Assembly (NCBI GenBank): GCA_022865785.1
Contig: JALHTJ010000127.1
Span: 1 to 41,418, forward strand
Reading direction: 5' to 3'
Length of the DNA stretch: 41,418 nt
DNA from: Candidatus Aminicenantota bacterium
GTDB taxonomy: Bacteria > Acidobacteriota > Aminicenantia > UBA2199
The notes below the pieces were generated by a model. It ran no database searches, was not told the DNA's origin, and saw only the letters and a program-made list of their open reading frames with translations. A program made the position numbers and the translations under genes. Positions 9,441-18,247 of the stretch are shown here, one piece after another (position 1 is the stretch's first letter; every line of letters starts with the position of its first letter).

Positions 9441-10904
9441 TCACTTGCGGAATTCTTTTAACAATTCCGAAGCCAGAAACCATTTTCGGTATTCCAGCCC
9501 GTGAATGTAATTGTCGATGATCTTCCGGGCCACGGGTTTGTTGCCTTTTAAAAGGAAAATAAATTCTTTTTCGTGGTTTTTCACATCGCCGAATAAAAAA
9601 TCCTCAAAGTTGCGCCAAACTTTCTGTGTTTTTTCGATCCGGACTTTGTATTGCCTGTCGACCACGTCGGAAATTTTGGCATATGTGTTGAAGGCGTGGC
9701 CGGCATCTTCAAGAGCCAGAGCTGGAAGTGGTGAGAAGTGGTTTTTTAGCGCGCTGTCGGCGTTTTCCCGGCTGTAACCGTCAGGAGCTGCGCCCATGGA
9801 TACATACCAGGGCGAAAAGGCGTTGCTGTCCGGGCGGCGCAGGGATATCCAGATCAGGCTGGAAATCTCGACGGGCATCCAGCCTCGTATTTGGGCAACA
9901 AAGGAGTATTGGGTGGTTTCAGTGCAGATAGTGCGGTTGTTGCTGGAGTTGGGCGAGCCATTTTTATAATGGTTGCTGCTATCGTACTTACTTCCTTCAT
10001 AATGGTCGCGCAATACCCGGAAAAGGTCGTTCAGGCGGATACGGCGCCGGGGTTTGAATGAAAATGGCAATGGGTCTTCCAGTTTGAGTGCTTTGGCGGC
10101 CAGCAAATTGGTACCCTGCCATTGCCGCAAAACGTTCTTTATGTCGGTGAAATTGTTTGGATTTGAATAGACCCTGGCGAAATTGAATTCGCCGTCCTTT
10201 TGCGGATTGAACCAACCCCGGCCCACGGCGTATTCAATGATGTCCGCTGCGCCCTGGAAATTCTCGCGATCTTTCAGGTCCACGGCAGTAATGGTGTAGC
10301 GATTGGCGATGACCGCCACTTCGTTGTCAGGAACACGTTTGGCGACCCAGTGTCTGCCGTTGACCGCGTGTAAAAGCCAACCTTCGCGGGCATCGGCGAT
10401 GATGTAGGTCCGTCCCGAGGAATTGTACCCGTGCTGGGAGATCAATTCGCCGGCAATGCGTACCCCTTCACGGGCCGTATGCGCCCGTTCGGCGACAAGA
10501 CGCCTCAGGCTGAAGCCGATGCCGCCTGCAAACAGTTCGGGCTTGTCTTCGCGCGATAAGCAGGCATTGGAGGTCACGGCTACCCCGTATTCGCTGACGT
10601 AGGTATCGGCAAAATCGCTTTCCGGGATCTCCAGCCACAACAGACCGGGAACGTTAGCAGTTTGGGGAAGTACAGTGCCGCTTTTCAAGGTGAAGACACT
10701 ATCACGCCGGTGTTCCCGGGCCGGGACTTTGTAGATGTTGACCAATAGCCGGCCACGGTTGTCTTCATTGTGGGCCAAAAGCACCGAACCGTCGGCCGTG
10801 GCGTCCTTTCCGGTCACAATGGTGAAGCAGTTGAGGTTTTCATCAGTCGCCAGCAGCCAGCCGGCCCAAAAAACTATTAGCATGAAAATAATGCTTTTCT
10901 TCAT
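9441..10904 (-). CDS. C69/U34 family dipeptidase, exported
   Basis: Signal peptide MKKSIIFMLIVFWAGWLLA, then N-terminal-nucleophile region CFTIVTGKDATADGSVLLAHNEDN; Met at 10904 chosen. Confidence 0.85.
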   Translation of the reverse strand: MKKSIIFMLIVFWAGWLLATDENLNCFTIVTGKDATADGSVLLAHNEDNRGRLLVNIYKVPAREHRRDSVFTLKSGTVLPQTANVPGLLWLEIPESDFADTYVSEYGVAVTSNACLSREDKPELFAGGIGFSLRRLVAERAHTAREGVRIAGELISQHGYNSSGRTYIIADAREGWLLHAVNGRHWVAKRVPDNEVAVIANRYTITAVDLKDRENFQGAADIIEYAVGRGWFNPQKDGEFNFARVYSNPNNFTDIKNVLRQWQGTNLLAAKALKLEDPLPFSFKPRRRIRLNDLFRVLRDHYEGSKYDSSNHYKNGSPNSSNNRTICTETTQYSFVAQIRGWMPVEISSLIWISLRRPDSNAFSPWYVSMGAAPDGYSRENADSALKNHFSPLPALALEDAGHAFNTYAKISDVVDRQYKVRIEKTQKVWRNFEDFLFGDVKNHEKEFIFLLKGNKPVARKIIDNYIHGLEYRKWFLASELLKEFRK

Positions 10905-10967
10905 GATTTTAAAATAGCATAACTTTGGCGTTTTGACAAAAAATAAAAAATTGTCTTGTTGAAAGTT

Positions 10968-11064
10968 CAATAGTTCAAGGATTAAGGAGTTAGCCGCAAT
11001 CAACCGAGTTCTGCCAAACTATTTTGAACTTTACAACTCTTGAACCATTTGACTCTTTAACCAT
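10968..11064. repeat. Imperfect long inverted repeat (gtt(a/g)aag/agagtt motif family)
   Basis: Left arm gttgaaagttcaatagttcaaggattaaggagtta resembles reverse complement of right arm; related element at 20554-20662. Confidence 0.55.
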
Positions 11065-11122
11065 TCTACTGCATCTGTTACAATTCATTTTCTTTTTGAA
11101 CTAAAAAAAACAAGGATATTTC

Positions 11123-11758
11123 ATGATTACAAAAGCAAATGCTTTCCGTTTCCGCGCTTTTACCGCTTTTTGGCTGGCCTTTTCATTTTTTTTAAGTGTC
11201 CTGTCGGGCCTCATTTTATTCCTGCGCCCCGAAGGCAGTCTGGCAGCTTGGACCGCCTGGACGGCGCTGGGGTTGAACAAGAAGCAGTGGGAGGGGGTGC
11301 ATACGGTTTTCGTTTTTGTTTTGCTTATCAGCGCCTCGATCCACTTGCTATACAATTGGCGCGTCTTGACAGCCTATTGCCGGCTGAAAAAAGAGCAATT
11401 TGGAAGGGTTTTCAAGGGCATGGCTGCGTTTCGCGAACTCTTCGCCGCGGCACTGCTGACCGTGCTGGTCCTGATTGGAGTCATAGGCGAGTGGCTGCCT
11501 TACCAATGGCTCAGCGGTTGGCGCGGAGCATTCAAGAGCGGCTCGGCCTTGGTGACTCTCACCCCGCCCGTTGCCGACGCCGATAAACTTTCGCTGGCCG
11601 TTCTTTGCGCCTTGTCGGGGATTTCCGAGCAACGGGTTTTGCGCAATGCCGGGGCCAAGGGCTTGCAACTCAATGCTTTGAGCGAAACCTTAAGCGATAT
11701 CGCTAAAAAAAACCGCATGTCACCTGAAAAGATATATGGGTTGCTTTTTTTGAAATAA
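11123..11758 (+). CDS. DUF4405-like membrane protein
   Basis: FWLAFSFFLSVLSGLILFL…WEGVHTVFVFVLLISASIHLLYNWR pattern; SD aagga upstream. Confidence 0.7.
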   Translation: MITKANAFRFRAFTAFWLAFSFFLSVLSGLILFLRPEGSLAAWTAWTALGLNKKQWEGVHTVFVFVLLISASIHLLYNWRVLTAYCRLKKEQFGRVFKGMAAFRELFAAALLTVLVLIGVIGEWLPYQWLSGWRGAFKSGSALVTLTPPVADADKLSLAVLCALSGISEQRVLRNAGAKGLQLNALSETLSDIAKKNRMSPEKIYGLLFLK

Positions 11759-11777
11759 TTCCTGCAGCCGCATCAAC

Positions 11778-12926
11778 TCATTTCTTTTTCAGGATAGAAA
11801 AAATTTCAAAATGGTCGGTCTGGGGAAAATTGTCGAGCAGCCGCAATTCCTGCAGTTTGAAGCCATGGGCGGAGAACAGCCGCAGGTCACGGGCCCAAGT
11901 GGCCGAATCGCAGGAAAAATAAATAATTGTTTCAGCACCGCTTGCGGCCATGGCGGCGATGATCCTGGTTGATAGCCCCCCGCGGGGGGGATCGGCTACG
12001 TATAGCCCGGCCGGCGGCAGGTCGGCCTGAAACACGTCGGCCTGGAGGATGCGGACGTTACCGGCCCGGTTCAGTTCCAGGTTGGCGCGCAGGGCCGCCA
12101 GGTTTTGCGAATCGTTTTCAAGGGCCAGCACGCTTTGGCAGCGGCGGGCCAGCGGCAGGGTGAAAAAGCCGCAGCCGCAGAAGAGATCGGCGGCCGTATC
12201 CGCATTCATGCCGTCCAGGTTTTTTTCAATAAGATCCAGCATGGGCAGCAGCTGGAAAAGGTTGGCTTGGATAAAGTTATCAGGGGAGATCTGATAGGCG
12301 TAAGCGCCAACTTCGAAGCGGACCGAACGCTCGCAACTGAACCAAGCGTTCGACTCGCCTGGAGAAGCCAGCCGGGCGGCGAGATCCCGGCCGTTGCTGA
12401 TGACCCGCAGCTGGGCGTTGGCATATTTGCTGAAAGCTTGGCGCTGGGTGAGAAAATGGGCTTCCACCGCCTCCGGTACCAGCAGGCACTGCCGGATGGG
12501 GATCACCTGTTGCGATTCTTTTTTAAAAAATCCGCCCACACCGTCACGAACCTGGAATTCGCTCTTGCTGCGATAACGCCAGGGCCGGGAAGACAAAATG
12601 TCCAGCGGGCCGGGAAAAACAAAGCCGGCGATTTTCTTCAGGTTACCCAGCAGTATTTCGCTTTTGCTGCGCAGTTGCTCATCATAGCTCATGTGCTGCA
12701 GGTTGCAGCCGCCGCATTCATGATAGTGGGGGCAGGGCGGTTCGACCCGTCGGGGCGAAGCTTCGATCACCCGCAGCAGTTTTCCCCGCCAGACCGATTG
12801 CCGCCGGTTTAAGGCGGCATATTCCACGGTTTCTCCGGCGATGACACCGGGGATGAATATGGTTTTTTCTGATTCGTGAATGATGCCACAACCGCCCTTG
12901 GCAATGGCCTGCACTTTCCCGATCAT
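11778..12926 (-). CDS. TRAM/RumA-type 23S rRNA (uracil-5-)-methyltransferase
   Basis: C-x5-CGGCNLQH cluster, QANLFQLLPMLDLI, LFCGCGFFTLPLA, VADPPRGGLS, IIYFSCDSATWARDL. Confidence 0.9.
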   Translation of the reverse strand: MIGKVQAIAKGGCGIIHESEKTIFIPGVIAGETVEYAALNRRQSVWRGKLLRVIEASPRRVEPPCPHYHECGGCNLQHMSYDEQLRSKSEILLGNLKKIAGFVFPGPLDILSSRPWRYRSKSEFQVRDGVGGFFKKESQQVIPIRQCLLVPEAVEAHFLTQRQAFSKYANAQLRVISNGRDLAARLASPGESNAWFSCERSVRFEVGAYAYQISPDNFIQANLFQLLPMLDLIEKNLDGMNADTAADLFCGCGFFTLPLARRCQSVLALENDSQNLAALRANLELNRAGNVRILQADVFQADLPPAGLYVADPPRGGLSTRIIAAMAASGAETIIYFSCDSATWARDLRLFSAHGFKLQELRLLDNFPQTDHFEIFSILKKK

Positions 12927-12946
12927 TGGCTTTTGACTCCGGCTTT

Positions 12947-12979
12947 AAAAAAACGGGGCGCGTTTGCCGGCGCGCCCCG
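12947..12979 (-). terminator. Intrinsic terminator downstream of the 12994-14193 gene
   Basis: On minus strand: cggggcgcg-ccggcaaa-cgcgccccg followed by T7 (plus-strand a-tract 12947-12953). Confidence 0.8.
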
Positions 12980-12993
12980 CGAACCTGATTGCC

Positions 12994-14193
12994 TTATTCG
13001 ATGGCGATGGCGATCTTTTCGCTCATGAATTTTTTAATGTCCAGAATGGTGATAGTCACGCTCTGGCCGACTTCGTTAAATTCGACTTTATAATCCCTGT
13101 CCCGTTTGAAATAGCTTGGATAAATGGTTATATCCTTGATCTTGCTGAGCTGGAAATCGGCCGCGGTGGCGGTGATCTTTGGGTCACCGCGCAGGTCCAG
13201 CGAACGGTCGAACCTGGCGATGTCGACTTTCTGCAGCTTGGTGGAACGCAGGAAGCCACCCTTGATGATGCCGTTTTTCGTCAGGTTTTTGCGCCGGTCC
13301 ATGGCAAAATAGACCGAATTGAAGGTGGCCTGCATTTCCTGGTTCTGATCGTTGAGATTGCTCATTTTACCCAGCATGTTTTGTTTTTCCTGGTTGAGCA
13401 GGTCCAACTGGGAGATCAACTCGCTGCGCCGGAGTTCCATTTCAGTGATATCGCTTTGCAATTGATCTTTTTCGGCGATGGCTTTGTCCTTGGCGTCGAC
13501 CAGCTCTTTTTTCACTTTTCTCTGGATCTGGTTGGGGGAGATGGGGGCGCTGCCCTGAGTGATGAAGGTGCCGTATTCGTCTTCGGCATAGAAGTTCCAG
13601 ATCTTGAAACCGGGAACGATCGGCTCGAAGAGCAGGGTCCTTTCCACCAGTTCCATGGCCCGGGCTTTATCCACGCCTTTTTCATTGAGCAGGAAATTCA
13701 TGGCGATCTGGTAATGGTTCTCTCCCTTTTCGACCATGTGCGGCTTGGGCAGCAGCGTTTCCAGTTCCTGTACCCTGGCGTTCAGGTTATGTATATCGTT
13801 GTTCTTGTCCAGGATATCCTGGAGAAGTGATTTGATGGAGACGTCTTTCTCATTTTTTATCTTTTCTTCCAGGACTTTTTTTTGCTCGGGAGAGAGGTTC
13901 ATGATGTTGACTTCGGGAAGGTCTTCGCCGGTCTTTGTTTTGAAGTCGCTTAAAATATCGAAAACTTCGTTCTGCTTTTCCTGGATGCTTGATTCCAACT
14001 GCTGGATCTGCTGCACTGTCTCTTGCATCTGCTTCATTTTTGGTGAGAGCTGAGGGCCTGCCGGCCCCTTGAAGATGAAAAAAGCCAGTACGATTATCAC
14101 CAGAGCCAGGGCGCCGATGACATAATAGAATTTCCTGGAATTTTTTTCCGGTTCCTTTTCCTTAACTGGAACCTTTGCTTTTTCTTGGATCAT
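12994..14193 (-). CDS. Single-TM coiled-coil protein with LysM-like segment, hypothetical
   Basis: TM segment FYYVIGALALVIIVLAFFIF; two coiled-coil regions; HMVEKGENHYQIAMNFL…PGFKIW between them. Confidence 0.75.
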   Translation of the reverse strand: MIQEKAKVPVKEKEPEKNSRKFYYVIGALALVIIVLAFFIFKGPAGPQLSPKMKQMQETVQQIQQLESSIQEKQNEVFDILSDFKTKTGEDLPEVNIMNLSPEQKKVLEEKIKNEKDVSIKSLLQDILDKNNDIHNLNARVQELETLLPKPHMVEKGENHYQIAMNFLLNEKGVDKARAMELVERTLLFEPIVPGFKIWNFYAEDEYGTFITQGSAPISPNQIQRKVKKELVDAKDKAIAEKDQLQSDITEMELRRSELISQLDLLNQEKQNMLGKMSNLNDQNQEMQATFNSVYFAMDRRKNLTKNGIIKGGFLRSTKLQKVDIARFDRSLDLRGDPKITATAADFQLSKIKDITIYPSYFKRDRDYKVEFNEVGQSVTITILDIKKFMSEKIAIAIE

Positions 14194-14279
14194 GCTTTCC
14201 TCCTTGCCGAACTTCTCAATTGTTGTTCAATAAATAATATTTTATCACAAGCATCCTGATGAAACAATCCGGAACTCTC

Positions 14280-14308
14280 TTGCATAATCGGGTTCGGCAT
14301 CATATAAT
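14280..14308 (+). promoter_or_regulatory. sigma70-type promoter, TTGCAT-N17-TATAAT
   Basis: -10 14303-14308; followed by aggag SD and ATG 14331. Confidence 0.65.
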
Positions 14309-14330
14309 TCTGTTTTTATAGGAGATTTCC

Positions 14331-14876
14331 ATGACACGCGAGCAAGCATTGGAATTGCTTCAGCAGCACCTGAAAAACCGCAACCTGGTCAAGCACTGCC
14401 TGGCTGTTGAGGCCTGCATGAAGGATTTTGCCCTGCATTTCGGCCTGGACCCGGAGCCATGGGCGTTGGCCGGACTGCTGCACGACCTGGATTACGAATA
14501 CACGGTTCAAAACCCGGCCGAACACACAGAAAAAACCGCTGAGATGCTGGCCGCCTATGTCTTGCCGGAGGAAATCATTCATGCCATCAAGTCCCACAAT
14601 ATGCGGGTCGAGCCCAGCTCCAAAATGGATTTCTCCCTGCTGACTATCGATCCGGCCAGCGGTTTCATCATTGCCTGCGCCCTGATGCATCCGGAGAAGA
14701 AACTGCAAAGCCTGGATCTGCCTTTCCTGAAAAAGCGCTTCAAGGAGAAAACCTTTGCCAAGGGGGCTTCGCGTGAGCAGATGGCTGGCTGCGTCAAATT
14801 GGCAATGACCCTGGACGAATTTCTGATGCTTTGTCTGGGCGCCATGCAAAAAATTTCCGCTGAACTCGGATTGTGA
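14331..14876 (+). CDS. HD domain (HDIG-like) phosphohydrolase
   Basis: NRNLVKHCLAVEACM, ALAGLLHDLDYE, IIHAIKSHN. Confidence 0.85.
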   Translation: MTREQALELLQQHLKNRNLVKHCLAVEACMKDFALHFGLDPEPWALAGLLHDLDYEYTVQNPAEHTEKTAEMLAAYVLPEEIIHAIKSHNMRVEPSSKMDFSLLTIDPASGFIIACALMHPEKKLQSLDLPFLKKRFKEKTFAKGASREQMAGCVKLAMTLDEFLMLCLGAMQKISAELGL

Positions 14877-15601
14877 TGGACCTGCTGCTGACCCGCGACC
14901 TGACCAAGATATACAACCGCGTTCCCGTGGTCGACGGCATCAACCTTGAATTCAAGTCCGGGAAGATCACTGCCCTGCTGGGGCGCAACGGTGCGGGCAA
15001 GACCACCACCTTCCTGATGATGGCCGGCATCGTCAAGCCCGACAGCGGCAGCGTTGAACTCAATGGCGAGAACGTCAACGGCATCCCTTCTTACGAGCGC
15101 TCGCAGAAGGGGCTGATCTACCTTCCCCAGCAGCATTCGGTTTTCATGAAAACCACGGTTTTCAACAACCTGTTCATGATGCTGGAGATGCATAGCCCCG
15201 CTGACGAGGCCCGGCAGAAAACCATGGACTTGCTGGCTGATTTCGGCCTGCTGGCGGTCAAGGACTCACCGGCCCACCAGTTGTCGGGCGGGGAGAAAAG
15301 GCGCCTGGAGATCGCCCGTTCCATGATCATGGCGCCGCGCTTCCTGTTCATGGACGAACCGTTCACCGGCATCGATCCCATCACCATTATGGATATCCAG
15401 ACGATCATTATGAAGCTCAAGGCCAGGGGCATCGGCATTATTATCACCGACCATAATGTCAAGGACACTTTTTACATCACCGACCTGGCCTATATCATCC
15501 ACAAGGGACATATCCTGAGTTCCGGTACTCCGGCCCAGATAGTGCAGGAGGAAAAGACCCGCCAATTGTTCCTGGGCAAAGATTTCGAGTGGAACGGCTG
15601 A
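14876..15601 (+). CDS. lptB: ABC transporter ATP-binding protein, LptB-like
   Basis: Walker A GRNGAGKTTT, LSGGEKRRLEIAR, FMDEPFTGIDPITIMDIQ, GIIITDHNVKDTFYITDLAYIIHKG (LptB-like). ATG overlaps stop of the HD gene. Confidence 0.78.
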   Translation: MDLLLTRDLTKIYNRVPVVDGINLEFKSGKITALLGRNGAGKTTTFLMMAGIVKPDSGSVELNGENVNGIPSYERSQKGLIYLPQQHSVFMKTTVFNNLFMMLEMHSPADEARQKTMDLLADFGLLAVKDSPAHQLSGGEKRRLEIARSMIMAPRFLFMDEPFTGIDPITIMDIQTIIMKLKARGIGIIITDHNVKDTFYITDLAYIIHKGHILSSGTPAQIVQEEKTRQLFLGKDFEWNG

Positions 15602-16524
15602 GCCCTCCCTTTTACCTTGAACTGTCCGCGGCCGATTGGCGCTTGAAGCGAGAGTTTTTTGCGGATCGTTTCAATAACTGCCGACTCTGTCCGCGCCAAT
15701 GCGGCGCCAATCGTCAAAACAATCATTCCGGCGTCTGCCGGGCGGGCCGGGAAGTCAAGATCGCCTCTCACAACCTCCATTTCGGCGAAGAGCCGCCGAT
15801 TTCCGGCTGCCGGGGCTCGGGCACGGTGTTTTTTTCCGGCTGTACATTGAGCTGCCTGTTCTGCCAGAATTACCCTATCTCGCAGCTCTTTCACGGTGAG
15901 TTTTATCAGGTCGAGCAGCTGGCAGGAATTTTTTTATCGCTGCAAAAGCGGGGCAGTCACAATATCAACCTGGTGTCGCCGACGCCTTACCTTCATCACA
16001 TCATGGGCGCCCTGGAGATCGCCCGCGCCAAGGGACTCGATATCCCGTTGGTCTACAACACCAGCGGCTATGATAGGGCCGAGGTGATCGCCCAGTTGGA
16101 AGGTGTCGTGGATATCTACTTGCCCGACTTGAAGTACGGTCCCAGCGAAAGCTCGCGACTGCTGGCGTTAGAGCTGTCGGGCGCCGGAGATTATTTCGAG
16201 TATGCCGCGGCTGCCATTACCGAAATGTTCCGGCAGACCGGGCCGCTGCAGCTGGACCATAATGAAGTGGCTGTGCGCGGCACAGTGATCCGCCACCTGA
16301 TCATCCCCGGCAGCACGGAGAATTCCCTGGAAGTGTTGCGAACCATTGCCGCCAACGATTTCAAAGAGGCCTGGCTCAGCCTGATGAGCCAGTATTTTCC
16401 GGCTCACCGTGCCGCCGGCTGCACGCCCTTGAACCGCCGCCTGCAACCCGAAGAATACCGGCTGGTCAGGGACGAGGCCCTGAAACTGGGCCTGGAGAAC
16501 GGCTGGTTCCAGGAAATGGACTAG
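15589..16524 (+). CDS. Radical SAM protein, PflX/PflA-like (COG1313-type)
   Basis: CRLCPRQCGANRQNNHSGVCRAG and GCTLSCLFCQNYPIS; LPDLKYG; overlaps end of lptB by 13 nt. Confidence 0.85.
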   Translation: MERLSPPFYLELSAADWRLKREFFADRFNNCRLCPRQCGANRQNNHSGVCRAGREVKIASHNLHFGEEPPISGCRGSGTVFFSGCTLSCLFCQNYPISQLFHGEFYQVEQLAGIFLSLQKRGSHNINLVSPTPYLHHIMGALEIARAKGLDIPLVYNTSGYDRAEVIAQLEGVVDIYLPDLKYGPSESSRLLALELSGAGDYFEYAAAAITEMFRQTGPLQLDHNEVAVRGTVIRHLIIPGSTENSLEVLRTIAANDFKEAWLSLMSQYFPAHRAAGCTPLNRRLQPEEYRLVRDEALKLGLENGWFQEMD

Positions 16525-16544
16525 AATGAAATCAACCATGCGGT

Positions 16545-16573
16545 TTGCCATTTAACGTGCTTTCCTCTATAAT
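16545..16573 (+). promoter_or_regulatory. sigma70-type promoter, TTGCCA-N17-TATAAT
   Basis: Upstream of DUF401 gene; followed by gggag SD. Confidence 0.6.
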
Positions 16574-16597
16574 CGGATTTCCCCTGGGAGTGAAAAG

Positions 16598-17830
16598 TTG
16601 ATCCTAGCCGCCAAATTCCTGCTGCTGGTCGTCCTGCTGATCCTGCTTCTGCGTTGGAAGGTTGAACTCTCCCTGGCCGTTTTTGCCATCACCCTGCTCA
16701 CCGTGGCCCTGTTCGGAGTCAAGCTGCTCAAGGCCGGCGAGAGCGCCTGGGCGGGAGTAAGTGATCCCCAGACCCTGGAGTTGTTCCTGATCATCATCCT
16801 GGTGCAATATATCGGCGCCGTGCAGAAAAGCCGGCGCATGTACGACCGCCTGATCGATTCGCTCAACACCATGATCCGCGACAAGCGCCTGGTGGCCATG
16901 GTCTCTCCGGCCATTATCGGCTTTCTGCCCATGCCGGGAGGGGCGCTGCTCTCGGCGCCGCTGGTCCAGGTTTCCACCGATAAAATGAAGCTGAAGCCGG
17001 CTTTCAACGCTTTCCTCAACTTCTGGTTCCGTCATGACTGGGAACTGATCTGGCCGCTCTATGCCGGACTGCTGCTTTTCCAGACCTTGTCGCGCCTACC
17101 AATGCGCCGGATCATTTTGTTCCAACTACCCTTCTCGATCCTGCACATCAGCACCGGCCTGGCCGTCTCCTTCTGGTATTTCCGCCGCCACGGGATTCAA
17201 CGGGAATACCCGGGTGCGAGCAACGGCATCCACGCCACGGTGCGCGACTTCTTTTCCGGAACCTGGCCGATCCTGGCTGTGGTCCTGCTTTTCTTCGTGA
17301 AGGTCCCGCCGCTGCTGCCGCTGCCGCTGCATTGGGCGCTGCTGCTGGTCGCCGCAATTTTAAGCATATGGAAGAAAGTCGGTGCGAAAGAGATAGGCGC
17401 CGTTATTTTCGGGAAATCCACGATCCGCAGCCTGCTGGTCATCGCCGCCGTTATTGTCTTTCAACGAGTCATTCAGATTTCGTCAGCTTTTGACACGCTC
17501 AAGACTATGGACATCTCTCTGGGCCTGGCAGTGGCTTTCATTTTCATGGTTTCCTTCACCGTGGCTTTTTTGACCGGGGTGAACACGGCCTACATCGCCA
17601 TCGCCTTCCCGGTGCTTCTGCCCCTTATTCAGCATCTGCCCAATTACTTTTACCTGTCGCTGTACATTTACGTGGTCGGATTCGCCGGCATCCTGGTCTC
17701 GCCGCTCCACCTCTGCCTGGTGCTGACCAACGAGTATTTCGGGGCTTCCTTGCTCGACGTTTACCGCTACATGGCCATCCCGATATTGCTGATGATCGGC
17801 ATTGCCACCGGGCTGGTGCTGATACTGTAA
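16598..17830 (+). CDS. DUF401 family membrane protein
   Basis: Multi-TM; SPAIIGFLPMPGGALLSAPLV, FWFRHDWELIWPLYAGLLL, LVSPLHLCLVLTNEYF. TTG start after gggagtgaaaag. Confidence 0.85.
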   Translation: MILAAKFLLLVVLLILLLRWKVELSLAVFAITLLTVALFGVKLLKAGESAWAGVSDPQTLELFLIIILVQYIGAVQKSRRMYDRLIDSLNTMIRDKRLVAMVSPAIIGFLPMPGGALLSAPLVQVSTDKMKLKPAFNAFLNFWFRHDWELIWPLYAGLLLFQTLSRLPMRRIILFQLPFSILHISTGLAVSFWYFRRHGIQREYPGASNGIHATVRDFFSGTWPILAVVLLFFVKVPPLLPLPLHWALLLVAAILSIWKKVGAKEIGAVIFGKSTIRSLLVIAAVIVFQRVIQISSAFDTLKTMDISLGLAVAFIFMVSFTVAFLTGVNTAYIAIAFPVLLPLIQHLPNYFYLSLYIYVVGFAGILVSPLHLCLVLTNEYFGASLLDVYRYMAIPILLMIGIATGLVLIL

Positions 17831-17838
17831 CGATTTTT

Positions 17839-17860
17839 GGGGCGAATATTTATTCGCCCC
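17839..17860. repeat. REP-like palindrome, type A (ggggcgaata-tt-tattcgcccc)
   Basis: 10-bp perfect stem, 2-nt centre. Confidence 0.85.
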
Positions 17861-17886
17861 TGCAAAATAATACAGCAGACGAACCA

Positions 17887-18120
17887 TTGTTGCGATCCCC
17901 ATCGAAGACCGTTGGATCCATTGTCCGCGGTTTTAAGATAGGCATCAGCCAATGGTTTAGAAAAAACACCGAGATATATGCGGTCTGGCAGCGCAATTAT
18001 TATGAGCATATCATCAGCAATGAAAAGGAATTGCACCAAGTTAGAAAATACATTCAGGATAATCCTATATCATGGCTGGAGGATGAAGAAAATCCAGCAA
18101 GAATCTGTAGGGGCGTATAA
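17887..18120 (+). pseudogene. REP-associated tyrosine transposase (RAYT/TnpA-REP) C-terminal remnant
   Basis: LRSPSKTVGSIVRGFKIGISQWFRKN…AVWQRNYYEHIISNEKELHQVRKYIQDNPISWLEDEENP matches the C-terminal signature of RAYT proteins; N-terminal HUH part missing; stop codon lies inside a REP palindrome. Confidence 0.82.
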
Positions 18121-18131
18121 ACATACGCCCC
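18110..18131. repeat. REP-like palindrome, type B
   Basis: ggggcgtataaacatacgcccc, identical to 1975-1996. Confidence 0.88.
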
Positions 18132-18160
18132 ATGAAGATCGGATTAGGCGAAATCAATCA

Positions 18161-18182
18161 GGAGCGAATATTTATTCGCCCC
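18161..18182. repeat. REP-like palindrome, type A (one mismatch)
   Basis: ggagcgaatatttattcgcccc. Confidence 0.8.
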
Positions 18183-18210
18183 CGATGTTAATGCAATAAT
18201 TTGATCTTAT

Positions 18211-18233
18211 AGGGCGAATATTTATTCGCCCCT
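18211..18233. repeat. REP-like palindrome, type A
   Basis: agggcgaatatttattcgcccct. Confidence 0.8.
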
Positions 18234-18247
18234 ACGGATGCGTCACC

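Noticed and set aside
12964-13830. 288-aa plus-strand ORF
   Set aside because: Antisense to the coiled-coil gene and begins within its terminator hairpin.
17839-18233. Clustered palindromes considered as a CRISPR array
   Set aside because: Spacing is irregular (about 249, 29 and 28 nt), repeats are of two types, and no cas genes are nearby.
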